A stretch of 64,000 bases of DNA. It comes from an uncultured Christensenella sp. GTDB lineage: Bacteria; Bacillota; Clostridia; Christensenellales; Borkfalkiaceae. Each line of letters opens with the position of its first letter. The first letter of the stretch is position 1. The position numbers and the translations under genes were made by a program. Location of the stretch: positions 62,001 through 126,000 of the forward strand of contig CAJTLF010000003.1 in assembly GCA_910577555.1 (NCBI GenBank). Direction: 5' to 3'. Below are positions 26,101 through 35,145 of this stretch, one piece after another. The notes under the pieces were generated by a model. The model had not been told where the DNA came from and did no database searches. It saw nothing but the letters and a program-made list of their open reading frames with translations.

Positions 26101-29100
26101 TAAAGTACACTTCTTCAAGCGCGGTACAACCCTTGAATGCGTTTTTAGCAATCTCGGTAACCGTTTTGGGAATAATAATCTTTCTGATGGAAGTATTATC
26201 CTTAAACGCGTCTTCGCCTATCGAAATTATTGCTTTATCCGACGGCACGATTACTACGTTATGCTCCGTTTCGTGAGTGTTAGGATTGACATAATCCGCA
26301 CCTTCGCCGCGATATCTGGTCAAAGACATATTTGAAACGGTAAACTCGTCGTTTACCATTAAATTCACCGCAATGGTATCGCCCGTAGACAGCTTCGCGG
26401 TAATGGTGACTGTGCCGCGTTTTTTGGTATGAACTTTACCGTTCTGGTCAACGGTAGCAATTTCCGAATTACCCGACGACCAAACGACATCTATTCCATC
26501 GGTGGAATAATACCAAGGATTTGCTTCGACCGTAAGCGGATAATCCCTGCCTGCGTAAACTTCGACGGTACCGGTGGCTTTTACTATCGCTTCGTTTTTG
26601 TTTTTAATATTGCCGAAAGAGTAAGTTACGTCCGCTTTCGGAGCAACGGTGTCCGTTACCGTTACGTTTATTCGCTTGGTTACGCCCTTATAGTTTGAAA
26701 CCGTTACGGGATATGCTCTACCGTTCGTAGACGCAAGACCTACTATTTCACCGTTTTTAACGGCGAAGTAACGGGAACTCGTTGCTTTCCACTCGAAGTT
26801 CGAAATATTCGCGTCGCCTTCGTAAACCAAGCCGACTTTGTGCATTTCGTTTATATCGAGCGTAATATTTTCTTCACCGGGAGCTAAATCGAAATCGTCG
26901 GGCAAGCTTGACGCGTTGAACGACTGGTCGATATTCGAACCTTGTGAAAGACCTGCAAGCATATAAGTGGTATGATTGAGAGCGTAGTCGTCAATCTGCA
27001 ACGCAAGCGTACCCTTATACTCTTCCCATATATCGGTAACTTCGATTGAAACGGTCGTTATTCCGTTCTTATTCGGGTTCCTTATGGGGGTCACGTAATC
27101 GTTGATGAGTTTAAGCTCTCTCAACTCGCTTTCAGTATCGAGATAGCAGAGCATTACTGACTGCGGATAGTGGTTATCGAATACGTCCAAATCGAGATAA
27201 ATACGCTGTTTTGCAACGTCGTTTTCGGTATAGTCGTAATACCTTATTCTCGCATCCTGCAAAGTGGGAGCTTCGTAATCCACGTAGAAGTCGAAGGTGA
27301 ATTTATTTTTCTCGCGCTGTTCTTCCGTAAGACTGCTACCGTAGTCGATTCCGTCTTTGTGGAATTTGAACTCGAACTCGAAGGTATATTTACCGTTGGA
27401 TACCAGTCCCAATTCTTCGGGATTAAGCTTTAATTCCAGATAAGCGGGACGGGCAGAACCGCCGCTTGCATAAGCCTTACTTATTCTGTACTCGACGCCC
27501 GTAGTTATAACTTCGCCAGTATACGAGTCGTAAAGCTTATAATCCACCTGCTGTGCGTTACGCAACAAGCCTGCGTAAACACATTTTATATTGTAGGTAG
27601 TGGCGTAATTGCCTATACCTTCTTCACTGACTATCTCGTTAAACCTTGAAATCGCGCAATACTCCATATTCGCATACATGGGAGTATCGGACGGGTCGGT
27701 CGTATAAAGATACGAACCCATAGGTATAACGTAGTTATCTTCGTTATAGGTTGCGAAAGGCTGAGTCGCCCAAACGGTTTCCTTAGGTCTGGTTTCGTCG
27801 GTAAAGCTGCTGTCCTGCTTGAACTGCGCTATTTCGAAAGCGGTATAATCGAGCATGGGAGCGGCTTCCCAGTCGCCGTAAAAGCCCATAAAAGGCAAGT
27901 TAAGGTCGCACTGAGCGGAATCTTCTTCGGCAACGAGTGTTATAAACCCTTCAACGAACATACCGTTTGAAAAGCTTTGTTCGATATAACGCTTTTCTTC
28001 TTCGTGCAATCTTAATTTAACGCCGATAACTGCCGTTTCGCCTGCATTTACGGTAATTTTTCCGTTTACAGACGCTCCGTTTATAGTAAATTCAGGAGCA
28101 ATTCGGTTGAGAAGATAAGCCTGTTCCTGAACGGTCACCTTGTCGTATGCAAGCGTTTCGGTCATAAACTGAGCCTGCGGAGTAAACACGAGATTTTGGG
28201 TACCGAAGTTTTTTATTTTGAAGTTAAACTCGTAAACGCCCGTTTTCTTCTCGTCTTCGCCAAGCTCAACTTTGGGACGTCCGTCTTTTTCATCGTAATA
28301 GTATTTAGTGTCTGAATCGGTAAAAAGATAAGCCTTAGAGCTTACGATATTGCCGAGATTTGCAAGACCTGCACCCTGCTTTCTGGGCGAATAGGGCAAA
28401 TTGTTTTTATCGCGGGCAATAGTTGCCGTACTCATCATCAACTGATTTGAAAGCTGGGTTACCGCAACGTTTTTTCCGTCGCCCGTTCCTACTATGGAAG
28501 TAAGCTTGTTAGATACGTAGTTCCTTACCAAAGCGGTAAGTCCCGCCATGTTGGGAGCAGCCATCGAGGTACCGCTCTGCTCTGCGTATCCGCCGCGGAC
28601 CGACGAAGTTATTTCTCCGCCGTGCGCGGTAATTTCGGGCTTTATTCTAAGGTCGTTAGTAGTTCCCCACGATGAAAATTCGCTCATGAAAGGGCCTGCG
28701 GAACGAGTGCTTACTATAACCGTATTTTTTCCGCTTGCCGCAAGCGTTCTTAATTTCTCGCCCGCATCTTTCGTAATGGAAATGGCGGGAATTCTCTTAT
28801 CCTTTTCAATATCGCCGATAGACATTTTTATCGTACCGGAAACGTTATTGAACAATATGAAACCTGCGGCTTTGTTGTTCGCCGCTATAGTTACCTTTTC
28901 CTGGAAAGTTTTGCCGCCGCGCGTTGCAAGGACTATTACGGGCTGTTTTTCGGAGTTGTTGATTATAGCTTTAACGCTATCCGTATACTCATACGCTTCG
29001 CCCGTTCCCACGTATACGAAAGTAACGGCTTTGCCTTCTTCACCGATATTTTCGCCCGGGAAATTTTTTTCGAAAAACTCTTTTACGAAATCGTAATCCG

Positions 29101-30574
29101 TTCCCGCGCCGTTAGACGCGTTATCGAAGAATATTGCGTCGCCGTCTTCGGAAAGAAGATACTGCGACTTTTGTCCGCTTATACTTGCAACGGAGAGCGC
29201 GGTGAAATAAGTGGAAGGCGAACCTACCGTACCCGAATCGGGATTGGACGCAAGGTTAGTACCGTAAACACTGCCGAAGCCTGCGCTGTAATCGTTACTT
29301 GCCGCACAGATAAGGTTTATTCCGGCATCCTGAATGCTTTTAAATATCCCGTTGAATATTTCGCCTTCGTCGTCGCCGTCGTCAGTGGTAGTAAAGCCTG
29401 CGGTAGAGCCAAGACTCATATTAATAACGTCAACGCCCATAATTACGCAGTCTTCGAGCGCCGCCATTATGCTTTCGGCTTCTGCGCCGCCGAGCGCGGG
29501 GTCGTCGAGATTATCGGTAAAAGTTTTGAAAATTAAAAGCTGAGCTTCGGGAGCTACGCCTTTAAACGGTATGGGTTTACCGTCTTCCATAGGTACGTTG
29601 CCGTCTTTATCGACGTAACTGTCCGCCTGACCCGCCACTATACCGGCTACGTGTGTGCCGTGGTTTGAATAAGAAGGATATACGTCTGCGTCTATATCGG
29701 CATAGTCGAAAGCAAAAGGCACTTTATCGCTTACGAAAGCGTCGTCAAGGGTGAAAGACGTGCCTTTTTCCGCCATTTTAGATGCCGCTACGGTATTTGC
29801 AAGCCTTTCCGCAACGTAGGCTTTATCCATTTTAAGCGTTGCGGCGGGGGGAGCTTTCTGGAACGCTTCGTGGGAATAGTCAAGTCCCGTATCGAGTACG
29901 GCAACCGTCATACCTTCGCCTTTACCGCCCCACTCGGCGTCAGCAACTGCTGTTGAATTGTAAATACCCGTTTCGTAAACGTAAGCGTCGTTTACTACCG
30001 CGCTACCGTCGGAAGAACCTTCTTCCACTTGCGGAGCAAGGTAAGTACGCGCGATTGACGCGCTGGCTACGCCGCCGAAATCTTTAATTCTTTTTACGTA
30101 AGAAGTGTCTACTTCTATTGCTACCGAGTTGGTAACGGTTTTATAAGAATAAACGAGCTCATACTCTATTTTTTGGGAACGGAGCTTGCTTAAAAAGGTT
30201 TTTTGTTCCCTGTCGATATTGCGCATTGCCGCCTGTCCCGCAGTAGACTGAACGAATTCCGCCGCGTTGGCGTTTTCCGGCATAATATCAAGCACGCAAT
30301 CGCCGTCGAGATTGACTATTACGGTACGCGTTTCATATTGGGGCTGAGTATTTTTAAGAACAGACGAATTGAAATTTTCGATACTGAGATTTCTGGTATC
30401 GTATTCGTCCGTTACGTCGGTTATGGTCAAGCCGCTCGAATTGGTAGAGCCGCTACCGTTTACACCCTTATCGGGCAGATTAACGGTGGCGCAGCTTGCC
30501 GTAAACGACGCGCACAGCGTAAGCGAAAGAAAAGCTATTGCCGAACGCTTGATTTTACTCCTTGATAAACTCAT
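23102..30574 (-). CDS. Giant S8 subtilisin-like surface protease with BspA-type LRR domain
   Basis: 2490 residues. Order: signal peptide with lipobox-like TASC (Cys 28); I9-like propeptide (~80-185); S8 peptidase with Asp ~227 (VLDTGLDYS), His ~305 (NHGTHVAG), oxyanion Asn (AASND) and Ser ~668 (SGTSMAAP); an inserted PA-like domain (~490-610); beta-sandwich domains (~770-1240) as in C5a-peptidase-like proteases; a BIG2 Ig-like domain (~1310-1410); about 30 BspA-type leucine-rich repeats (~1445-2175, units like IGDSAFENCPNL); another Ig-like domain (~2365-2430, GETFDMTGLQV); and a C-terminal GGCAGCEGS motif, membrane helix and RKKHGDRK tail. All catalytic residues are present, so it should be active. 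Probably cuts host or dietary proteins at the cell surface for uptake by the downstream opp genes. Confidence 0.92.
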   Translation of the reverse strand: MSLSRSKIKRSAIAFLSLTLCASFTASCATVNLPDKGVNGSGSTNSSGLTITDVTDEYDTRNLSIENFNSSVLKNTQPQYETRTVIVNLDGDCVLDIMPENANAAEFVQSTAGQAAMRNIDREQKTFLSKLRSQKIEYELVYSYKTVTNSVAIEVDTSYVKRIKDFGGVASASIARTYLAPQVEEGSSDGSAVVNDAYVYETGIYNSTAVADAEWGGKGEGMTVAVLDTGLDYSHEAFQKAPPAATLKMDKAYVAERLANTVAASKMAEKGTSFTLDDAFVSDKVPFAFDYADIDADVYPSYSNHGTHVAGIVAGQADSYVDKDGNVPMEDGKPIPFKGVAPEAQLLIFKTFTDNLDDPALGGAEAESIMAALEDCVIMGVDVINMSLGSTAGFTTTDDGDDEGEIFNGIFKSIQDAGINLICAASNDYSAGFGSVYGTNLASNPDSGTVGSPSTYFTALSVASISGQKSQYLLSEDGDAIFFDNASNGAGTDYDFVKEFFEKNFPGENIGEEGKAVTFVYVGTGEAYEYTDSVKAIINNSEKQPVIVLATRGGKTFQEKVTIAANNKAAGFILFNNVSGTIKMSIGDIEKDKRIPAISITKDAGEKLRTLAASGKNTVIVSTRSAGPFMSEFSSWGTTNDLRIKPEITAHGGEITSSVRGGYAEQSGTSMAAPNMAGLTALVRNYVSNKLTSIVGTGDGKNVAVTQLSNQLMMSTATIARDKNNLPYSPRKQGAGLANLGNIVSSKAYLFTDSDTKYYYDEKDGRPKVELGEDEKKTGVYEFNFKIKNFGTQNLVFTPQAQFMTETLAYDKVTVQEQAYLLNRIAPEFTINGASVNGKITVNAGETAVIGVKLRLHEEEKRYIEQSFSNGMFVEGFITLVAEEDSAQCDLNLPFMGFYGDWEAAPMLDYTAFEIAQFKQDSSFTDETRPKETVWATQPFATYNEDNYVIPMGSYLYTTDPSDTPMYANMEYCAISRFNEIVSEEGIGNYATTYNIKCVYAGLLRNAQQVDYKLYDSYTGEVITTGVEYRISKAYASGGSARPAYLELKLNPEELGLVSNGKYTFEFEFKFHKDGIDYGSSLTEEQREKNKFTFDFYVDYEAPTLQDARIRYYDYTENDVAKQRIYLDLDVFDNHYPQSVMLCYLDTESELRELKLINDYVTPIRNPNKNGITTVSIEVTDIWEEYKGTLALQIDDYALNHTTYMLAGLSQGSNIDQSFNASSLPDDFDLAPGEENITLDINEMHKVGLVYEGDANISNFEWKATSSRYFAVKNGEIVGLASTNGRAYPVTVSNYKGVTKRINVTVTDTVAPKADVTYSFGNIKNKNEAIVKATGTVEVYAGRDYPLTVEANPWYYSTDGIDVVWSSGNSEIATVDQNGKVHTKKRGTVTITAKLSTGDTIAVNLMVNDEFTVSNMSLTRYRGEGADYVNPNTHETEHNVVIVPSDKAIISIGEDAFKDNTSIRKIIIPKTVTEIAKNAFKGCTALEEVYFMTDEDPETDDYVHDSDINVINRNAFEGCTGLKLLDLRYTKVFTVGKEAFKDCVNLSEIRYSQAIGTVNDRAFMGCSSLKEFNGSGLLSAGENVFSGCTSLNSFITDEFTAIGANTFAALDYYYKEYNLTNGEWDIKLTRYGACDSLENVVIKSSLIGSGAFSGLKGLKSVTFDGTEELRIGDSAFENCPNLATISYANNATVKSFGARTFANCTSLVNFTLPNGLESVGAGAFENTGFNPSSRELTPSDDVVIENGAIYSRDKKVLIHYSGTAQSFTVPATVEKIGSYAFANSSVTSVTLPASLKEVGEGAFSGSNLNTIVWNGTVTEIAPYTFSNTKLTSVTLPNTITFVGDSAFADCRDLTVFNYAPQAENVGFGSSVFSGCISLENISLDKKITTIGDTTFFGCVELKTAVMPAVTSLGSYTFFNTPALTTVTFDADATVTGEYTFAAHGVDYAVENFPANRPNLTSVTLGNSLKEIGAGAFFNCTGLSSVNINGATVVGDYAFYGANRLSTVTGLDSVVTVGNYAFANCNFSTLELSAAKSIGDLAFISENSRSYTAINIPVVQTVGERAFYGNNATQVNIPASAQSIGGGAFGASQIKQFTVDPANTVFFVNDGVLYRNVGDKGYFALTAFPSAKAISEYRVIDNTAKIDARAFQGQRGKINKIILPFELKEIGVMAFFQSGVTVYEFMGVTAPVLQEEHSEYVDSVRETAKFPNRGYYYANFQDYLIHYLGYGVTTRPAILTLNRPENATGYDTPVWSAYFATGNLTGIAMQENTHDFVVAVNSFPSAEEISLWSRDSQSQHYKTDKYVWDFSDKVKAAHENYNAFSRDPAQLALVDESLITKFNQVETALRAQKPVFNIYVSVSRLDYTGNVKTQYKVGETFDMTGLQVIIVYDDYSTEYADMSKVTVISPTRPLNELDRTVTLALEGVTNRVRILIEVTKQDEGDKPEPEGGCAGCEGSLASGLTTVSLLAVLGVAIVVITFVRKKHGDRK

Positions 30575-30608
30575 ATTATTCTTCCTTTCTTAGATTATAT
30601 ATAAAATG

Positions 30609-33600
30609 TTAAGCGGGATTTACCGTTTTTTGGGAACTGTCTACGAATACGGTTAAATCACTTCCGTTTAAATCGCGGATAACGAGCTTGGTTATATTAC
30701 CGTTTACCGAAATAAGCTCGTAGGCGTACGACCTGTCTGAAATTAATACGTTTCCGTCAAGATAGAATTCGTACGAAACTTCGTTGCCCGTAGCAGTCAA
30801 TACCGGCGTAACGTCGGCGGTAAACTCTTCCAAAGTGAAGTATCTTGCTCCAACGGAGTAATAATCGTCTATATCTTCAGGATAGCCGCTACCCATTGCT
30901 ATTTCTATTACGACGTCGTTCTCCGTATCGTTGACGTCCCACATAAAGTATTTACCAAAACGGTAGGTATAATAATAAGTCGTTTTCGTTTCGCTGTCGT
31001 AAGCTACGCCGTTGCAGTATTTGCTGAAGCCCATACCGTCAAACGAAATCGAACCGGCAAGGTTATTGCGTACCCACTCGCCGAAAAGTCTGTCCGAATG
31101 AGCGGCATAATAGTAATTTCCCGCAACGAGATACTGATAATTCGATATTGCCAAAGTCTCGGAATCGACAAGAACTATATTAGCACTCCATCTCTTAGAA
31201 TTTTCGTCGTAATAGGACACTAAAACGCAGGTATCCGAAACGACCGTATATGTTGCTTCGTAACTCTGGAAATAACCCGTAGCTTTGCCCGAAAGATTGA
31301 AATCGCCTATAGTGAACTGTTGCATTCCCGAGCCGGCACTGCCGCTCATATCGAAACTGGTTTGAATTGCCCACTGCCCGAAGAAAGAGTTGCGTATTTT
31401 AAGATTTGCTTTGTTACCGTCGTTAAATCTTAACGCAAAGCAGCTTCTCGTCGTATCAATAGTTATCGTTCCGACTTTTTCACCTGCGGCGTTATGAATT
31501 TCCACGCTAAGGTCTTGTGTTGCAACCGAACCGCTCTTTATATAATAGGTATAAATCGTGGAAGTACTGCCATTAGTATAGGTGAGCTGACCGCCGTTTC
31601 TTAATTTGCCGCCGCCGTTAAACGTGCAGGATATATTCCCTTCGACCAAAACGTAAGTGTAAAGCTCGTCTTTACGGTAGAGAGTAGCGGTTTTGCTTTC
31701 CGACGAAACGGTAATTTTACCGTTAATATCGTCGTATGCGAGCGAATATTCGACTCCGTTATAGGTAAACGAACCTGCAAGCAAATTATCGGAATCCGCA
31801 TTATAAGGTACTTTAGTAATATTTCCGTCCGCGCCCGTAATTTCAACGAAACCGATATCCGCGCCGTTATATAAACCGAAACCGTCAAAATACAAATGGC
31901 TGAAATTTACGCCGCCGACGGGGTCTTCACCTATCCATTCACCCGTATAGTTGTCTACGAGTATGAACGAATGTCCGTCTTCGAGCGTGCCCGTCTGCGC
32001 GTTGTATAAACTGCCCGTAAGAACCTTTTCCTGTTTGTCGTAAACCACGAAACCGAACAGCGAACCCGAAGTGGGCGAAACGAAAGTTACAGAGCTTTTG
32101 CCGCCGTCGTCAAAGAACCCGTCGCGCACGTAAGTGAGTATGGATAAATTGCCGTCAACGCTTACAGACGCAGTGCCTTCCTTGTTACCGTTATAACCGT
32201 TAAATACTATATAGTTGCCCGTTTTTCTGTCGAACCAGGTACCTAAAAGCCCGTCGGAATAACTGTAATATTCGGAAACGTCGTTTACGGTAATTTGCAA
32301 CAAGCCGCTTTCCGCTATTTCCGCCGTGCCGTAATTGCCGCTGCTCGTAAGAGTCGCGACCCCGTCGGTTACCGAATAGGTACCGTTGACGGTGGTTTTT
32401 CCGTGGGTGTAAGTCCAACCCGTTTCCGTGAAAGTATATTTCTTATTTATAGTCGCCGATTTTTCCCACACGCCGATAAACTCGTTTGCCTTGCTTTCCG
32501 AGTTAGTCGTACTCATTTCAAGAGCGGCGATTTCGGTAAAGTAATTGCCGTCGTATATTTTAAGTCCGTTTCCGTCGCCGTTCAAAATCGCCGCAAAATT
32601 AAACTTTTCGTAGTTATTTACGGGATTCTTTTCAAGAACGTTATCGCTTAATCTTGCAAACGGAGCTTCGTTGAAAATAATTTTTTCGCCGTCGTAAGTA
32701 TAGGTTGAAACTGCGGTTATGCCGTCAGAATAGGTATATTCGCCTTTTTTATTGAGATTGAGCTCTATTACTCTGCCGTTCGAATTATAATAATAAGTTT
32801 GCGCTACGGGAGAATAATCAACGAATTTTGCGTAAACGGTGGTATTGCCTACGGGAACGAAGCCGTAAGGTAATCTCAACGTACATTCTTTGTCGAAGTA
32901 GTAGCCGCACGAAGTAAATTCGTCAACGGTATATACGAATTCGTCCAAATCGCTGAATCTGTAATATTCGACTATCGGCAAATAATAGGTGATATCTTTT
33001 ATGCTGAGTGTATATTCGGACGATTCTTCGTTATCGACCAGAACTTTCTTATCGCCGTAATTTACTTTAAGATTAAACGATAATTTATCGGGAATATTTT
33101 CGGGAAGAACGGGCAGTTTACCGTTAGTAAACGACCAATCGGTTTCGTTCCAACCGAGAGTATTTCTTACGAACTCCGTCGTTAAAGCAACCTGTTCGCC
33201 GTAATGACAGTTTGCTATCGTAGCCGCATAATTTGCCACGCCTTTCGTTGCCGTGCGCGCAACTATATCGCCGGTAAACGCGTGACCGTCGCCCAAATTG
33301 GACTGGGCGTATAATTCGGCTTGCGAGAAACAGCTTACTATAGCGGTATTCAGACCCGCGAAACCCGCTATGCCGCCCGCAAGAGCATCGAAGTCAGCCG
33401 AATCGTTTCCGCTTGACGCGTCAACGGGTGAATTGGATTCGATTTCGCTTGTCGAATAGCAGTTGGAAACGGAACCGTTATCGCTTAAAATTCCTACAAT
33501 ACCGCCCGAACGCATTGCGCCGAATATCAGACCTTCGGAATAGCTGTTCGTGATATATACGGGTGAAAGATAATGGTCGTTGTCCGTAATACCTACCACG

Positions 33601-34688
33601 CCGCCCGCCGCGTATACGTAATCGCCCGCGACGATGATATCTACGTCAGTATGCACGGAATTGACGGACGCATAGTAAGGATAAATTACATCGTATACGT
33701 TGCCGTCTTCGCCTTCCTGCAATGAGCTAATCGAGCCGGACTGCAAAATGCCGACTGCGCCGCCCGCGTAACTGAAGTAGTTGTTACCGAGAACGGTGAT
33801 TTCACCTTCGGTAATTTCGCAATTTATAACTTTAGCCGCCGCGCCGAATCCGATAACCGAACCCGCGAAGACATTGGTCTTCGACGGAGCCGTTGCGCTT
33901 AACGAAAAGTTTGTGAGTTTTAAGTTTCTTATAACGCCCGAATTTGCTCCGGCTTTTGATTCCTCCGCAACGTACTGCTGAACGAAACCGAACAGACCGG
34001 ATACGTTTGATTGGGTAGTGGAAATCTTAAAATTGGAAAGCGTATGATTTTTTCCGTCGAAATGTCCGGCAAAGAACGCGTTGTTAATGCCGTTACCTAT
34101 TACGGGTATAGTCGCACCGCCGAAATCAATGTCGTTAGCCAACTCGTAGTTGGCAAGCACGTAAGCGGCGTTCATAGCGTTTACCTGCGCCGCCAAAAAT
34201 TCATATTCGCGCTTTTCGGAAATTAAATATGGAGATTCCGAACTGCCCGAACCAGAAAGTATAACGCCCGATTCAACGACGCCCGCAAAGTTAATTTCGG
34301 CATCGCCTTTGACAGTGTAAGCATAAACGCCGCGACTGCCCGCGGTGAGTTCTTCGGAATTGACGAAAACCGTGCCGCCTTCGTAATGATTTTCATAAAC
34401 GAGCGTGAAATTGATTATCGTATCTTCAACGACCTTAATACTGCCGCTTTCCGTTATTTCGGGAAAATTGGTAACGGAATACGTAGCGTGTTCGCCCGCC
34501 TTGAAAGTTACCGTATATTCGGGTTTAACCGGCTCGTCCTTTTTAAGACCGAAAACGAGTCCTAAAACGAGTGCAAGCACCGCTACGACCGACGCCGCAG
34601 ATATGGCTATTATCCTTACGAGCGTAGTCTTAGACATGGGTTTTTTATCTTTTTTATTAAAATCTTGTCCGTTCGTATTTTCGTCCAT
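30609..34688 (-). CDS. Membrane-anchored GLUG/beta-repeat surface protein, 1359 residues
   Basis: A short cytoplasmic lead (1-24) and one membrane helix (~25-47, IIAISAASVVAVLALVLGL) anchor it with the bulk outside. Residues ~150-540 contain GLUG-type repeats (FAGHFDGKNHTLSNFKI, SGLFGFV, AGGVVGI, SGGIVGIL, AGGIAGFAGL). From ~735 a beta-rich domain repeats about five times, each opening with an aromatic-glycine-Trp motif (FIGVWEK, LLGTWFD, YTGEWIG, FFGQWAI, LFGEWVR) and a following F(D/N)G turn. No enzyme motif seen. First gene of the apparent protease/opp transcription unit, 34 nt before the protease; likely adhesin or glycan/protein binder (inference). Confidence 0.8.
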   Translation of the reverse strand: MDENTNGQDFNKKDKKPMSKTTLVRIIAISAASVVAVLALVLGLVFGLKKDEPVKPEYTVTFKAGEHATYSVTNFPEITESGSIKVVEDTIINFTLVYENHYEGGTVFVNSEELTAGSRGVYAYTVKGDAEINFAGVVESGVILSGSGSSESPYLISEKREYEFLAAQVNAMNAAYVLANYELANDIDFGGATIPVIGNGINNAFFAGHFDGKNHTLSNFKISTTQSNVSGLFGFVQQYVAEESKAGANSGVIRNLKLTNFSLSATAPSKTNVFAGSVIGFGAAAKVINCEITEGEITVLGNNYFSYAGGAVGILQSGSISSLQEGEDGNVYDVIYPYYASVNSVHTDVDIIVAGDYVYAAGGVVGITDNDHYLSPVYITNSYSEGLIFGAMRSGGIVGILSDNGSVSNCYSTSEIESNSPVDASSGNDSADFDALAGGIAGFAGLNTAIVSCFSQAELYAQSNLGDGHAFTGDIVARTATKGVANYAATIANCHYGEQVALTTEFVRNTLGWNETDWSFTNGKLPVLPENIPDKLSFNLKVNYGDKKVLVDNEESSEYTLSIKDITYYLPIVEYYRFSDLDEFVYTVDEFTSCGYYFDKECTLRLPYGFVPVGNTTVYAKFVDYSPVAQTYYYNSNGRVIELNLNKKGEYTYSDGITAVSTYTYDGEKIIFNEAPFARLSDNVLEKNPVNNYEKFNFAAILNGDGNGLKIYDGNYFTEIAALEMSTTNSESKANEFIGVWEKSATINKKYTFTETGWTYTHGKTTVNGTYSVTDGVATLTSSGNYGTAEIAESGLLQITVNDVSEYYSYSDGLLGTWFDRKTGNYIVFNGYNGNKEGTASVSVDGNLSILTYVRDGFFDDGGKSSVTFVSPTSGSLFGFVVYDKQEKVLTGSLYNAQTGTLEDGHSFILVDNYTGEWIGEDPVGGVNFSHLYFDGFGLYNGADIGFVEITGADGNITKVPYNADSDNLLAGSFTYNGVEYSLAYDDINGKITVSSESKTATLYRKDELYTYVLVEGNISCTFNGGGKLRNGGQLTYTNGSTSTIYTYYIKSGSVATQDLSVEIHNAAGEKVGTITIDTTRSCFALRFNDGNKANLKIRNSFFGQWAIQTSFDMSGSAGSGMQQFTIGDFNLSGKATGYFQSYEATYTVVSDTCVLVSYYDENSKRWSANIVLVDSETLAISNYQYLVAGNYYYAAHSDRLFGEWVRNNLAGSISFDGMGFSKYCNGVAYDSETKTTYYYTYRFGKYFMWDVNDTENDVVIEIAMGSGYPEDIDDYYSVGARYFTLEEFTADVTPVLTATGNEVSYEFYLDGNVLISDRSYAYELISVNGNITKLVIRDLNGSDLTVFVDSSQKTVNPA

Positions 34689-34752
34689 TTATTTCTCCTG
34701 ACCCACACTTAAAAAAAGTTTGCGCAAATTTCCATTAAAATCGTACGGTAAA

Positions 34753-34782
34753 ATTATACAATAAACGCATATAAAAACGCAA
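34753..34782 (-). promoter_or_regulatory. Promoter of the surface protease / opp operon
   Basis: TTGCGT (34777-34782), an 18-nt spacer and TG-TATAAT (34753-34758) on the minus strand. A ~58-nt leader follows, containing the palindrome TTTGCGCAAA (34719-34728) and AGGAG just before the ATG. The stretch 34783-34904 is AT-rich with no other recognisable feature. Confidence 0.7.
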
Positions 34783-34904
34783 ATGATTTTTACTCTTTTT
34801 TGCGGAATAATAATAAATTAATGCAAATTTTATCCGCCCTTTAATAACTATAATTATAATAATAAAGTTGAGTTGATAATTATTAACTTTAATTGAATTA
34901 TATT

Positions 34905-35094
34905 TACAAAAATCACCCGATTTGTCGGGTTTAAATAAATTGTGAATTTATACATTTATGCGTTTGCCGTGCATATTCTCAGTTAAGTAAACGCAAAATA
35001 ACAGTTCCCTTTTTGCGAAGAGACCAAGCCGGATTAACCGGCTTGGTCCCCCCTGAGAGAATATGAAAAAAAGTTGAGTGTGTGCCTTATTGAC
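34905..35094 (-). ncRNA. Candidate structured non-coding RNA, about 190 nt, class unknown
   Basis: A TATAAT -10 (35101-35106) predicts a start near 35094. The RNA can form a closing stem CATATTC-TC-TCAG with CTGAGAATATG (35052-35064 with 34972-34982), enclosing a perfect 11-bp GC-rich hairpin (GACCAAGCCGG, loop, CCGGCTTGGTC; 35022-35048) and a CGCAAAA/TTTTGCG stem (34992-35018): a three-way junction. It ends in a terminator (ACCCGA/TCGGGT then ATTTTTG, 34907-34930). No start codon with a useful frame lies inside. Not recognised as 6S, SRP, tmRNA, T-box or a common riboswitch. It lies about 220 nt upstream of the surface-protein operon start, so it may be independent or a regulatory leader. 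Confidence 0.55.
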
Positions 35095-35145
35095 AAGGTC
35101 ATTATAAAACGCAAATGTGTTAAAAATATGAAAACTGTATGATTT

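Noticed and set aside
25000..26300. Possible CRISPR or DNA tandem array in the LRR region
   Set aside because: The periodicity is at protein level (degenerate leucine-rich repeats); no identical DNA repeats with spacers.
23106..30593. Many plus-strand open frames opposite the giant protease and other minus-strand genes
   Set aside because: Antisense shadows of long genes with no ribosome sites, promoters or family motifs.
35022..35048. 11-bp GC-rich hairpin taken as a simple terminator
   Set aside because: No U-run follows on either strand; it fits better as an arm of the structured RNA.
34905..35094. 6S RNA, T-box or common riboswitch
   Set aside because: No long rod with central bubble, no T-box GGTGGNACCGCG-like element, and no recognisable riboswitch core.
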